From the NCBI GenBank assembly GCA_964019425.1, contig OZ025800.1, positions 879,501-943,500 of the forward strand: a DNA stretch of 64,000 bases, in the 5' to 3' direction. Both the position numbers and the translations under genes were made by a program. The notes below the pieces were generated by a model. That model searched no databases, was not told the DNA's origin, and saw only the letters and a list, made by a program, of their open reading frames with translations. Shown piece by piece: positions 11,073 through 24,536 of the stretch (position 1 is the stretch's first letter; each line of letters starts with the position of its first letter). Origin of the DNA: Flectonema sp. DT1601 (taxonomy: Eukaryota > Euglenozoa > Diplonemea > Diplonemida > Diplonemidae).

Positions 11073-14000
11073 CTACGAGTATCTCAGAGTAGTGAGGCAA
11101 ACAGTGCTGGACTCTGTTCCGACAGTTGTTTCTATCTTCACAACCTCTTTTGGTTTTTCATCAAACTGAATGCTGAATCCTCTCAACACCTGCTGGAGTG
11201 TCTTTGCTGTTATCTTTGATGCCCACGTAAAGTCCATCTTAGCAGACGTTGGCGTTATATCTAATTTAGATAAAAAAGTAGCACCTTGATACAGATTTCC
11301 CTCTTTATAAACAAAAGAAGAAGGGACTACTAACGCGCAGGGACTTTCGTTCGAATGGATTTGAATGGAAGCGAATCCAGAAGTGATTACTTTGTCATTT
11401 TTTTCAGTCGGAATTGTTATTTTAGATTTCTGATCATTAAATGATATATTTAAATCATCACCTTTACAGACAACATCACTACAGAATCCCCATGGAGTGA
11501 AGTAGCAGTGAGGTACTTGAGTGTCAACCTGAAGCTTTGCCTTTCCTTCGACGGGATTTTCGCCGTCGGATACGCGTATTTGAAATGTTCTAGTGGTCGC
11601 CTTTTTTAATTCTGAGTTATTATGAAATGTTACGCAATTCATTACATATGATGCTCGTGTGAGGCTCATCAGTTTGCTTTCCGAACTTTTAACAAATTGT
11701 AATTTTAAGATAGTTTTTTCGTTATCGAGTGTCACAGAGCAAACTTGTCGATCATCAGTTCCCTCTTCGACAAGCATCAGTTTTTTATTGTCGTCAGTTA
11801 GTCGTAGTCTTCCTTCACTATATTTTGGATAAATAGAAAGCTGTTGCTGAGGTGACAAGAATCCGAGTGTGTCTCCCTTAGCACCACCAGTAATTGCTTG
11901 AAATGTGAGGTGACCACCATCAAAATATTCAGTATCAGCATCGCACAATTCGCTTGAGTCTCTAGGACACAAACAAAATGGTGATCTTACAACACCTGAA
12001 GGAGTGTATCGTATTTTAGTGTTTCTGACACGAATTTCAGTGACATCATCAACCTGTTTTTTTTTTTTTTTTTTTTCCTTTTTTCCTCGTCGTGTAATAG
12101 CTAACAACAAAAAAACAACAAAAACAAACCGCTTGAATATTCATTTCGAATACGCACTGTGAGGAACACGGAGGAGCATCTGATATTGTTACTCGAATAA
12201 CTTTTTTTAAAACCTGCGGATCTGACGACAAATTACAGTACGTTAAATTTCTCAGTATCGCGATTACATGTTTCCTAGAGACGAGTGTATTCTGATCTCC
12301 TTTAAAAATAACATGAAGCAAGTCCTGACCAAGTTTTTTATAAACAGCGATTGGTCGTTCGGTTCCACTGAAGAACAGATCGGCGCTGCAGAGTAAATTT
12401 GCATCCTTGTCCTTTAACTTAGTGAGGTCTCGAATAATACTACGAACTTCTTGTTGAGCCATTCCAAGAAGTGATTCGCGTCTTCCTCTCCGATTTTGAA
12501 TTTCTTCTTTGACATGATCCCTGACTTTGTCTTTTAATTCAGATATTCGAAGTGATTTTGGTACTATGGAAGGAGTTCTGGGAGTTAGCACCTTAGCAGA
12601 GGCAGCTTCAAAACTATCCCCACTAGCACTCGTCGGTGATAACGGAGAGAGTGGTGCTTCAAAAACTGCTAAAGATCCACTCATTTTGTTCATATTGAAA
12701 ACAGCATTAGCAGCTGATGTGAAAGACCTACGAATGGCTGTGGGGGCTTTTTTTGTAGACTGCGTGTGCTGCACCAGTTTAATGGACTCATCCTCTCTAA
12801 GAGCTAAGGAATCTTCATCATTAGCACCTTCAATAATCTCAACTACTATGTATCCTGCGTTGTAGTTTTCAACAAATCCTTGTTTATCTTGAATTAAATC
12901 AAATGGGGCAAGTCTCTGTGGACCAGAACCTTCTCTGTACTCAGCAGACACATATTTCTCAGGAATCGCTAGTAAGCTTGGAGCATGTCTCAGCTGAACT
13001 TTTTCAGTTAATATAAAATCATCTTCAGGAGTGTAGTCTGGCAACTCCATTGGAATTTCAGACTTCTCTGGTTCTCCGTTGACAGTTACACCGATCCTCA
13101 GAACGATGTCAAGCTGGCGAAAAGTTCCTTTCATAGGAGTTGTAGTTATGTTATATGTTACAATACTTCTGAGAAGTTCCTGACAGGCTTCGATTGACAT
13201 CATTCCTGTTGTTGAAAACAATATAACAACTTCATTATTAGAAGTATCTTTATCAATGCTGTCAATCGATTTACCAGGTAACAGAATCTCACCTTTGTCA
13301 ACACTTGCTATTGCTCTTCCTTGGTATTTTATAATAGGATTTCCTGTTGGTGGTCTTTCAATACAGAATTGGTGTTCAGAATCGACCCAATGCTGAACAT
13401 TATTACCAAGAGACATATCAAGATTAACACTACTCGCTTGATATATATTTAGTGATGCCGATTCGAGCATTGACGAACTGTTATCGCTTCTTACCATATC
13501 TGGACTCGGTGATTTCCGTTCCTCTGATCTGAGAGTCTTACTTCTGACGCTATTAAGAAGTTGAGTTTGCGTTAGTTCTGGTAGAAGACATAGGGCAATA
13601 CCTTCTCCTTTTGATGAACCGTTAAGTGTTATTGTTAACGATCCTCCTATGAATCTATCTGTGTCAACATCTTGAACTACAGCAGACTCAGCTATAGGAA
13701 TTACACATGGAGAGATATAATGACGTAAGTGAGTAGGAACAGTTGATGATCTGATACTAAACTTTAAATGAGGAATGATCATCTCTGTTGGATTGTCCTC
13801 TCCAATAACATCAACAATGATACTCATTCTACTAACGTAACGATTACTATCGGCTATACTCACAACTATTGTTCTGGTTCCTTCAACAGGAGCGACTGAT
13901 GTATTCGCGAATCGCAATGCTTTTAAGAAATGTCGTAGTTGCTCTGCTGCTAACATCCCTGGATTCTCATCATAGCGTAAGTGAATAACGAATAGCCTGC

Positions 14001-17000
14001 TGGCTGCTACATTTTCTTGAACTTCACTACAGCTCGGTAGGGTTCCTAATATTGTTGTTCCAACCTGATAGGTGTTGTCTTTTTCTTTAAATAGTAAATT
14101 CGTTCCTTCAAGTTGGACCTTAGCATTGTTTTTCATACAAATAATATCATCTGTAGTAAAACCCTCAGTTATTTCAACTGATACATAAGCATCGTGAAAA
14201 TTTGTTAAAGACAATCCCCCTCCCTGATGACCACCCGACATAACACTGAACTGTGATTGATCTTTACGTCTTGTGACTGTTGGTGGGTCGGTTAGGTTAA
14301 ACGGCTCGGGTACGAGTTGTAGTTCTTCGGGTTTCATTCCTGTTGTTGATTTGTTTGATAATAAGTTGAGAAGTCAATTTAATAAAAAAAATAATAAAGG
14401 AAATCTCCTCTCATACCTTCAATGTACTCAACAGTAATACCACCTCGAGAACACTGACTTATGAATGGTAACGCTAAGACGACTCCCATTACAGCTGTTC
14501 CAGTTGACTCAGACAACTCATTTGGTCTGACGGTGCTATTTTTAATAACAACGGAGCTATCAAAGAGAAGAACAGCTTTGAATTGAATTTGAATGAGAAC
14601 AGGAGCTGGAAGGCCATGACCAGTTGTACATAAACGACAAGATCGAATAATTCTCGTTATGACATCAGTGTTAAGAATCTCTTCAGCAGATCGACTGGTA
14701 GATTCTGGATTCGGAAGAAGGATTTTTAATACACGTCCACAAGGAACAGAGTCGGTCTTTGGAATTGTGGGGACCACCACAGGATCAAGTTCTGCTGCTC
14801 CACTTAGCTCATTAGGTGTTGGGTAGGCTGGTAATTCAAATTGTGATATTGGATGAGTTTCTAACATATCACTCAAGTCATTCGATCCTTTATAAACAGT
14901 TCCATCTATTTCAACATTAAGATAAGTCTGACACGACAATTGAATAGCTTCAGCTAACCATTCAGGATCTGAATCACTCGGTAGTAGTGATACTTCTATA
15001 TAACCTCCCCACATTACTTGTTTACATTCAGAGATGTTTTCGGGTGATAAGGCTGGTGTTGCGTCAGCCTTTTCTGTCATATTTGACATGGCTCCCATCT
15101 TTACAGCTACCTGGACACTTGCTTTTAATTTTTTATTTCTTCGCTTTTTGTCGTCTTCTGGTTCGTCTGTCGCAAATATCTTTGCGAAAAATTTTGAATT
15201 TCTTGCCTTGACCCTATTAAGGACTGTATACGCATCACGTTCAGATCTCACTTGAGTTTGGAGTCGCTTAGTGACGGCTTTGTGTGTTGATACCCAAGTG
15301 TCTTCAAGGACGCAAATGAACTTAGCGACTGTGTTTATCCACGTGGGAGGTTCTACTTCAGTGTATGGATGAACAAAATACATAAATGGTTTCGTGTTAT
15401 ACTGTAGTTGAGTGTCTATGCATATATTTGGAAGTTGTTTCATAACTCCAGCAAACTCCTCTTCGATATTCTTGAGAGAAACAACTTCTGCTAACCAATC
15501 AAGACTGGTTGCTACTTCTTGTGATAGATGCTCGCTGGCTTTTAAGAAATCATCAGAAATACAACTGCGATCTGTTCTCTCCCCAGCAGCTATGAGTTCT
15601 CTTGCTTTACTTCGTTCTTGTTCTTTCATTTGAGTGTAGTGAACTCGTCTGTCAATAATCCATTGTCTGCTGTCTATCTCATCTTTTTCTATTGATTGTT
15701 TTATTGATAAGTAAAGCTTTTGTAAATCATATCTAATAACTTGTTGTCTTTCGAGGTAATCAAAATATTCGATTCCCTCTTCAAATTTTGATCGTAAAAC
15801 AGCTTCAGCAGACTCATGCATTCCAACTATCTCTGTTCTATAATCAAACTCAGTATCATCCAGTATTTGTCTGGCAGTACTTTCTCGGTTGAGTCGAGAT
15901 CGTTCCCGACCTTTGCTGTGTTTGTGTGCTTTTTCTTCAACCGTTTTTAGTTGTCTTCGATTCGAATATTGATTCTGAAATAGGTATTCTCTCTGTAAGG
16001 ACTCTCTTTGAATAAAAAGTATAAAAAGGTCTGACAATTCGATAAAAATAAGTTGATCACGAACAGAAGTCTCACGTGACGACATCAACGCTCGCTGTTT
16101 GTTTTTAATTGCAGCAATCTGTCGCTTTCGTTGTTTTATTTCCAAAATGTGAAATTCTTTCTTATGAACTGTTTTAATATATTTGATGCATTTTGTTCTT
16201 TCGTGAATGATTTCTTTTCGGTTATCTGATTCGGATTTTTTCATCGAATCAATGTCGTCCTTTCTAAACTGTTCCCATTCTGCATATTTCTGACTTAACT
16301 TTCCAACAACCAGTTCCTGATGCTGTAAGTGTCTATCTTGAATGCTTTGTTCCATTAAACTACCTAGCCTTGAAGACCATCTGTCCCCTAGTCGTTCAGT
16401 GTGTGTTATGTGCATTAGATTTTTATTTGTAGACGCAACTGATATTAGAGCCGGAGCCAACACAGACGACACCGACTTCGCAACCTTTTCATTTATCGCA
16501 AGCAATGCTGCTGTTGGATGATCTGCAACAATACTGGCTAAGACAGCAACGTCCTCATATTTTATATCAACTTGAGACAGGTCTAATTCCGCTTCTTGAT
16601 GACTTGCGAATAGTAACTTCTGTAAAGTTTGTTCAGCTACAGTATCATTCCGATATTTTTTAACTGCAATGAGCCTCCTTAGTGCAAGTCTATTAGCCTT
16701 CGTGCAGAGTTCGCTTCTGTCTCTGTCGAAGTCTCTGGGTTCGGACTTGTCTGTAGTGGAACTGGTTGTTGAAGAGGATATCATCTTATTCCCTCGTAGA
16801 TGTTGTTTATAACCAGATGAGAACACAGTACTTACTTCAGGGTTTGTGAACTGCCTTGCTCCAGCAGAGGGTATTATAGTTCCTCCATATCGTTTTATTC
16901 TCAAAGAAGGACGTCGAATTGCTGCATCAAAACTACTTTCTGTAGCAACAGTGTATCTCGGATTGTCAGGTTGCTTTCTTGGTGGTTGTGGAACTAAAGA

Positions 17001-17291
17001 CACGACAGGTAGAAGTGGGTTTGTTCCACTTTGAACTCGACATTGGAAAACGTGTAATTTAAAATCTTGCAACGAATCTAATTCTAAATCTTTATGATGC
17101 CGCATACACTCTGGACATGTTGTTCCTACTCCTGCTTGTCCAACAGCTACGATTATTTTCTTCTTTTTATTCTCTGTCGATCCTTTTATCGTTTGTTGTT
17201 TTTCAGGTTCTCGACTCGTTCGAAGTAGTTCTTTCTTTCTTTCTAACATTCGTCCCCATCTGCTTTGCATTCCATTCGACAGTAGCTCCAT
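11073..17291 (-). CDS. Giant coiled-coil protein with tandem cadherin-like repeats
   Basis: Three exons (17291-14417, 14339-12130, 12053-11073) join in frame across introns of 77 and 76 nt with GTATGA..CAG and GTTTGT..CAG ends, giving about 2,021 residues. No signal peptide or membrane helix is visible. Residues 59-84 form a possible zinc knuckle (C59, C62, H80, C84). Residues about 220-620 are charged, Arg/Glu/Gln-rich coiled coil. From about 780 onward come repeats with a GGxLxVEITEG..DD opening and an F.N......GTR.I...I.D ending, resembling the cadherin-like or VCBS-type beta-sandwich repeats of large adhesion proteins; I count five or six. Such repeats on a protein lacking a secretion signal suggest a cytosolic or flagellar scaffold. 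The second intron has a 16-nt A run (T run on the plus strand) just before its acceptor. I do not recognise an orthologue with a name. Confidence 0.7.
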
Positions 17292-17709
17292 GTGTTGGAG
17301 TAGATCTGTTTGAATGATTTTTATTATTAATTTGGTTACCTTGCTAAGTAAAAACAGACTACTACTGTGTCCCTATCGATAATATGTTCTCACTGTGATG
17401 AAAAGGTACCTGTCAGCAGATACAAGAATAGTTATGCATATATTAGACGGTTCCAAGACTCTACTTACTTTTCTATAGTCTACAATAATGTCGGTGTACG
17501 AACGTCTGTACTCAGAAACAAAAGAAGAAAAAAAAAACGAATTGAAAAATGGAAATCCATTCCATCCGTCGGTATTATTATCACAACTGTGGAAGAATAG
17601 TCACAAAGTCTGTACTACAGAAGAGATCTATCCGTGAGTAATTTCTATGGAAGAAAACGAAAAACAAAACAAATCCAAAAAAAAACAGAAAATCTAAATC
17701 ACCCAAGGC

Positions 17710-20442
17710 TCACGTTAAATTGCAAAGAGCAATATATTTTGCTTCCAAAGCGATCCTCCTACTGATTAGATCGATAAATAAAGTTTGTAAGTCAGATGGA
17801 CATCCTCTGACAACACTCTGATCACAATTCTTTGAACCCCCTCGGAAAGCACACATAGTACGGATCAACGATGGATAATAATGACTTCCTAGACGAGAAG
17901 TGTCCATGAGATGCTTTTTTTCAAACCGATCAGGAAATATAATTGACTCGTAATTATCAGCTGAAGACGAGTCTCTCAAATGAGTTGATATTCGTGAAAC
18001 GACTTCCAACAAAGTTCTAGACAAGAAGTCGAATACTACTAACATACTATCACTGAGAGACGTCTCCCAATCTGATACTTGAGTTGCTTCTATTCTGCGA
18101 CTATCCTTATCACGTAGAGTGCTGACAATCATATTAGTCGATGCTTCCTTTGAGAGGTATCGTTTGTTGCGAATTTCCAATTTTTTCAAATCGTCCGCCA
18201 ATTTTTTAGATTCCTCAGACAGTCTTACCTTGTCGTTACGAAGCTCTTCAATCACTCGACGTTTTTGTCTGTCCTCTTTGTGAACTCTTTTTAAAATTGC
18301 TTCTGTCTCCAACTTAATTTTTTCTTGCAACGTAGTTTCCTGTCCAGTGTGATTCTCTAGTTGTAAAGACAACGATTTTGATCGATTCCCTTCGAGGGCA
18401 ATTTTTCTTTTTAAATTTTGAACGGTAGTTAAGAGATTACTCTTTTGTTGAGTAGTATCCTGAAGTTGACTTTGAAGACTTCGTATCATGGCATCAGCGT
18501 CAGTCACAGCGATCACAGCTTCGTCTCTACACTGAGTGAGTGATTTAATATCAGCAGTTAACTTCCTTGATTGGCTGGTCGAATGTTTTTTATCCGAAGA
18601 TGCTTGCTCTTGAGACTGTTTGAGCTCAATTTGTAAATTTTGTTTCTCAGTTTCCAGAAGTGCTATCCGCTGTTGATGTACTTTTAGAGAGTCAGTGAGC
18701 TCAGATTTTCCTTTTGTTATCGCTGAGAGTACTTCTTGTCTTGCATGCATGTCGGAGACTCCTTTTGAAGATTGTTCTTTTAGTTGATGTCTTAAAGAGT
18801 CTGCTTCTGATTTTAATTTTATCTTTTCTTGTTTTTGTTTTTTAATACATTTTTTCATCTTCGAAGCCAATTCGACATCGTTCTTATGACCGAGCTCCAT
18901 GTCTCGTAATTCCGAAGCGAACCTCGCGCAAGTTTCCTTTTCTGAAGTTATATTCAATTCTTGTAATACGATTTGTTCTTTAACAACCTTATTATCTTCT
19001 TGAGATTTTTGTAATTCACTTTTATAAAACTGAATATCAGACTCAAACTGGAGTACAACAGCTTCACGTGATTCTTTTTGATCAGACAATTCACCGTGAA
19101 GTTCAATAATGTCTTGTTGACGAATTTCTAATTGGAGTTCTTGTTGAGTAAAGCGATTGATACATTCTGATAATTGCTTTTCTAATATTAATATTTGATG
19201 AGCGTATTCATCAATATGCACAGCCTCGGCTGCAAAATGTTGTTGTTCTGTTTTCATTACCTCAACTGTGCAGAGAGTATTTTCATGAGTTAGTTGTAAT
19301 TTCTTTTCCTTTGCATGTGACCTTATTATCTCTTTTGATAGTTTGGAATTTTCATTGGTGAGATTTTCAATTTCAGTCTGTAGAATTTCAATTTGTTCTG
19401 AAAAAGATTTCAAATCGACATTTTGTTTTTTAATTTCGTAATCCTTTCCGTCAAGCATCCGATTCTTTACAACCAAATCAGCGTTTTCATCTTCAGCCGC
19501 TTTCAGTGAAACCTGAAGAGTTACCAATTGAGCCTTAAAGTCTCCTACTTCACTTGCGAATGAAGTAATTTCATCTTTTTGAGATTTTAAAAGTTGTTTT
19601 AAGTCGGTATTCTCTGTTTCAATAGTTTTATTTTTTGAATCTAAGACACTAATATTATCATCAAGCTGTTTTCTGGAGTTGCTCGCAGTCACAGCTGCAT
19701 TCTTTGCAATAGAAAGCTGTTCCTGGAGTGAATTTATTTCAGATTCGTTTTGTTGTTTTGTTCGGAGGAGATTATTGTAATTGTGAGTTAGTTCTTCGTG
19801 TTGAGAATCTTGTTTTTGAACTGTTTCTTGAAGTCTATTTATTTTATTAAAATGATCTGTTGTATGTTGATTAGAACTTGTTTGAGCACTGTTCAGTTGA
19901 GATCTGAGGTCGTCGATTTCTTCTGTTTTGAGTGAAAGTTGTTCTGATAAGTTCTTATTCAAACTGCGTTGGTAGTCAAGACCTGATTCCAGTCGACGTA
20001 ATTCACTTTCATAAGAAGTGTTCGCAGACTCGATAACCTGCATGTCAGTTAGGGTGTGATCGTGTTGTCGTTGTCGAGATTTTAGCTCGGCAACGACTTG
20101 TATCTTCTCGTCTGTGATAGCCGCCATTTCGGATTTTAAAAAAATAACTTCTGCCTGCAACGGTTCCACAGTTGCAGCATTACAGCTTAAAGTTCTCACT
20201 TGCTGAATATACTTTTCTTCTATTGTTGAAAGCGATCTTTTCAGTTGGTCAACTTCCCTCGCTAATTCATACTTCGCGTTTCTCAATTCAACGCAGTCGG
20301 CTTCCTTTTTTCTAATTTCCGTGTCTTTAACTTGAAGCAATAAGAGTACTTTCTTAGCAGAGCTGTCTTGCCGAGATCTGTCAGAACCACTGAGGTCACT
20401 CAGTACGGTAGAGTTCATTCCATCTCGAGAGATGACAGACAT
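17710..20442 (-). CDS. Long coiled-coil protein
   Basis: The open frame reaches 20589, but the better start is the ATG at 20442 (MSVISRDGMNSTVLSDLSGS), because the residues before it are hydrophobic and look like translated leader. That gives 910 residues. About residues 35-780 are continuous heptad-rich coiled coil full of Glu, Lys, Gln, Leu and Ser. The last 110 residues are a more globular end with His, Tyr and Cys and no coiled coil. This resembles cytoskeletal or basal-body structural proteins, but composition alone cannot name it. No introns are needed. Confidence 0.65.
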   Translation of the reverse strand: MSVISRDGMNSTVLSDLSGSDRSRQDSSAKKVLLLLQVKDTEIRKKEADCVELRNAKYELAREVDQLKRSLSTIEEKYIQQVRTLSCNAATVEPLQAEVIFLKSEMAAITDEKIQVVAELKSRQRQHDHTLTDMQVIESANTSYESELRRLESGLDYQRSLNKNLSEQLSLKTEEIDDLRSQLNSAQTSSNQHTTDHFNKINRLQETVQKQDSQHEELTHNYNNLLRTKQQNESEINSLQEQLSIAKNAAVTASNSRKQLDDNISVLDSKNKTIETENTDLKQLLKSQKDEITSFASEVGDFKAQLVTLQVSLKAAEDENADLVVKNRMLDGKDYEIKKQNVDLKSFSEQIEILQTEIENLTNENSKLSKEIIRSHAKEKKLQLTHENTLCTVEVMKTEQQHFAAEAVHIDEYAHQILILEKQLSECINRFTQQELQLEIRQQDIIELHGELSDQKESREAVVLQFESDIQFYKSELQKSQEDNKVVKEQIVLQELNITSEKETCARFASELRDMELGHKNDVELASKMKKCIKKQKQEKIKLKSEADSLRHQLKEQSSKGVSDMHARQEVLSAITKGKSELTDSLKVHQQRIALLETEKQNLQIELKQSQEQASSDKKHSTSQSRKLTADIKSLTQCRDEAVIAVTDADAMIRSLQSQLQDTTQQKSNLLTTVQNLKRKIALEGNRSKSLSLQLENHTGQETTLQEKIKLETEAILKRVHKEDRQKRRVIEELRNDKVRLSEESKKLADDLKKLEIRNKRYLSKEASTNMIVSTLRDKDSRRIEATQVSDWETSLSDSMLVVFDFLSRTLLEVVSRISTHLRDSSSADNYESIIFPDRFEKKHLMDTSRLGSHYYPSLIRTMCAFRGGSKNCDQSVVRGCPSDLQTLFIDLISRRIALEAKYIALCNLT

Positions 20443-20847
20443 TGTGATAGGGGGATTGATTACCCTCACTGGTAAGATAAATTTAATTGAGAACATCACA
20501 TTTAATGAAAAGATTACTGCACGCAGATTATTGTGAACCTGACAGAGAAAAAAAAAACAAAAATAATACATAACATTCCCTATAGACATCTGTGTGTCAA
20601 TTCGCGTAACAGGTGTTTGTATCCCAATGGAGCCTTTACATTTGAACCCTTTAAATTCTATTTTCTTTCCCAGTGAAGTTCACAGATGTTTACCAGAGTG
20701 TTGTTAGACATCCCTTCTGGAAACATACAAGTGAAGATGCACTTCTTTATTTTGTTCTTTCGTTTTCTTTTTGAGGTGCCCTTTTCGGAAGGGCCGCGTA
20801 GAATTATTCTTTCTTAATTTTCGTTTTTTTTTTTTTTTTTTTTTTGC

Positions 20848-21023
20848 ACCGACGAAGTCGGAGAAGAAACTATTCAGATTAAGAGCCGTTATTTATTATG
20901 TCATGTTATCTATTTCCCTGTGCGCCAGTAAAACTAGCTGCGATCAACAAAATATAAGGCTTATCTGAATGGTTTTTTTTCACCCATTTACAATTTTTAT
21001 TTCTTGTTCAGAAAAGGATTTTA
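20848..21023. repeat. Dispersed repeat R2, copy 2
   Basis: This is the partner of 5897-6110. It begins after a 22-base T run with ACCGACGAAGTCGG and ends with CAGAAAAGGATTTT. It sits just 60 bases downstream of the beta-tubulin stop codon, so it may lie in the 3' untranslated region or between transcripts. Confidence 0.65.
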
Positions 21024-21079
21024 AAAAATAAAATAAAAAAAAGAAGAAGTAGAAAAAACAGTTACACTGGTTAAGGTGC

Positions 21080-23052
<1,973 letters not shown>

Positions 23053-23529
23053 TTAAATTAAATCATCATCATCCCTATGGTGATGTCTGTTTTCCGTACC
23101 ACGAAAGCGCTTTGCTGCTCTACTATCTGGTTGGACTCGTAGAACCTTTTCCTTTTTGATAGTTAGCCTCTCGACTTCGCTGCTCGTACCGCTGTTCGCA
23201 TTTATCAGCGTTGCTTTCATTTCCTCGTTCAATGCAAGGTAACGTTCTTGTTTTAATTTGTTAATTGCTCTGAGTTTTAGTTCTTCTTCTACTTTCTCTG
23301 AATTCTTGTCTTGTTTTTTTTGTTTGAAGGCGATACTTCTCTTTTCATCCACTTCTCCACGTGCCGCACGCCGGTCTTCCTTCGAACCTTGCAACACTTC
23401 TTTTGTCCTATGTAATTGCTTATCAAATTCACGCCTCTTTTCATTCATGTCGATCATCTTACCCGGTAGAGCATATTCATCACTGCCTGGAGGCGCGAAA
23501 TTTAAACGAAGAAGACATCTTCGAAACAT
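23053..23529 (-). CDS. Small charged helical protein, unknown
   Basis: The frame encodes 158 residues from the ATG at 23529, or 134 from the ATG at 23457 (MIDMNEKRREF). The later start is more likely because the first 17 codons lie in a local repeat whose second copy (23862-23966) does not keep the frame, and because CGCCTCCAG at the end of that repeat looks like an acceptor. The body is a Lys/Glu/Arg-rich helix with possible coiled coil, then a basic segment and a HHHRDDDD tail. It could be a small nuclear or RNA-binding protein. No family is recognised. Confidence 0.5.
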   Translation of the reverse strand: MFRRCLLRLNFAPPGSDEYALPGKMIDMNEKRREFDKQLHRTKEVLQGSKEDRRAARGEVDEKRSIAFKQKKQDKNSEKVEEELKLRAINKLKQERYLALNEEMKATLINANSGTSSEVERLTIKKEKVLRVQPDSRAAKRFRGTENRHHHRDDDDLI

Positions 23530-23966
23530 TTAGTTGGTGCTTTTTGTAACAATAAAATAAAATACCAAAAGACGGCAAAAAGTAAATATCAGAAGTTTAC
23601 CCCGGTAGTGCATACCCCATCGCTGCCCCTCCTTGAGCCCCTTTTCTCAACAGCTTGCGCCGAAGAGCCAATGGAAACAACAGACTAACCAGGACAAGCG
23701 ACCGAAACCCACTGCCTCCCAAAGCTGGGGATGTCAGAGTGTAGCTGACACACTCTGGCTGCTCATATTATATTAATTAGGAAAAAATGGGTTGTGCGAT
23801 TCGAGGAAGGTACCCGAGCCAATGATCAGTCCCGCCTTCCTGGAACTGTTTGTTGCGGGGAGGAGGCGCGAAATTTAAACAAGAAGATATCTTCGAAACA
23901 TTTAGTTGGTGCTTTTTGTAACAATAAAATAAAATAACAAAAGACAGCAAAAAAAAAAAGTAAACA
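23489..23966. repeat. Direct repeat of a gene leader (two copies)
   Basis: Positions 23489-23587 and 23862-23966 are about 90% identical and in the same orientation. The first copy covers the 5' end and leader of the small charged protein gene. Between them, the minus strand at 23595-23615 encodes GYALPG, close to the EYALPG found just inside the first copy's gene, so the duplication may once have included coding sequence. Confidence 0.65.
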
Positions 23967-24151
23967 TCACAAAGTTCATCAACAAACAGATACAATAGTA
24001 GTAATAATTTAAATAACTTTACCAAAGGAAAAAATATTTTGAATCTACAACCACAAATTGTATGGTCGAATTGTATGAAATAAATCACAAAAAGAAGTGC
24101 TGTCAAGTCACGGCTAGTTAGTGATTATATCGAACAGAAGGACAGCAGGTA

Positions 24152-24186
<35 letters not shown>

Positions 24187-24461
24187 TGTAACAAGAATTG
24201 TTGAACCTATATTAAGAAGTGGAGGACGGCGCGTCACAACGTGGCCACCCCCCACGGGCGCAGCAATCCTCCTAATTGGAAGTAAGATCCAATAGTTAGT
24301 ATTAATAATTATCAGTCAATCAAAAAAAAAGCAAAATTTCGTAGGACAACAAACAAGTTTGGTTTCGGGCTAAGATTAAAAATAATCTTTCTTCGGACCA
24401 TTCTCCCTACCCAGCCCTCTTCCAGATCCAATAGCTAGTTAGATAAATATAAAATAGTTGT

Positions 24462-24498
<37 letters not shown>

Positions 24499-24536
24499 AT
24501 TATCAATAAAACAGGTGTTAGTTCTCACTAAACTGA
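23967..24536. other. Intergenic with long A runs
   Basis: There is no gene here. A runs of about 30 bases each lie near 24157-24184 and 24465-24496. On the coding strand these are T runs and could act as pyrimidine tracts or sites of polymerase slippage. Confidence 0.5.
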
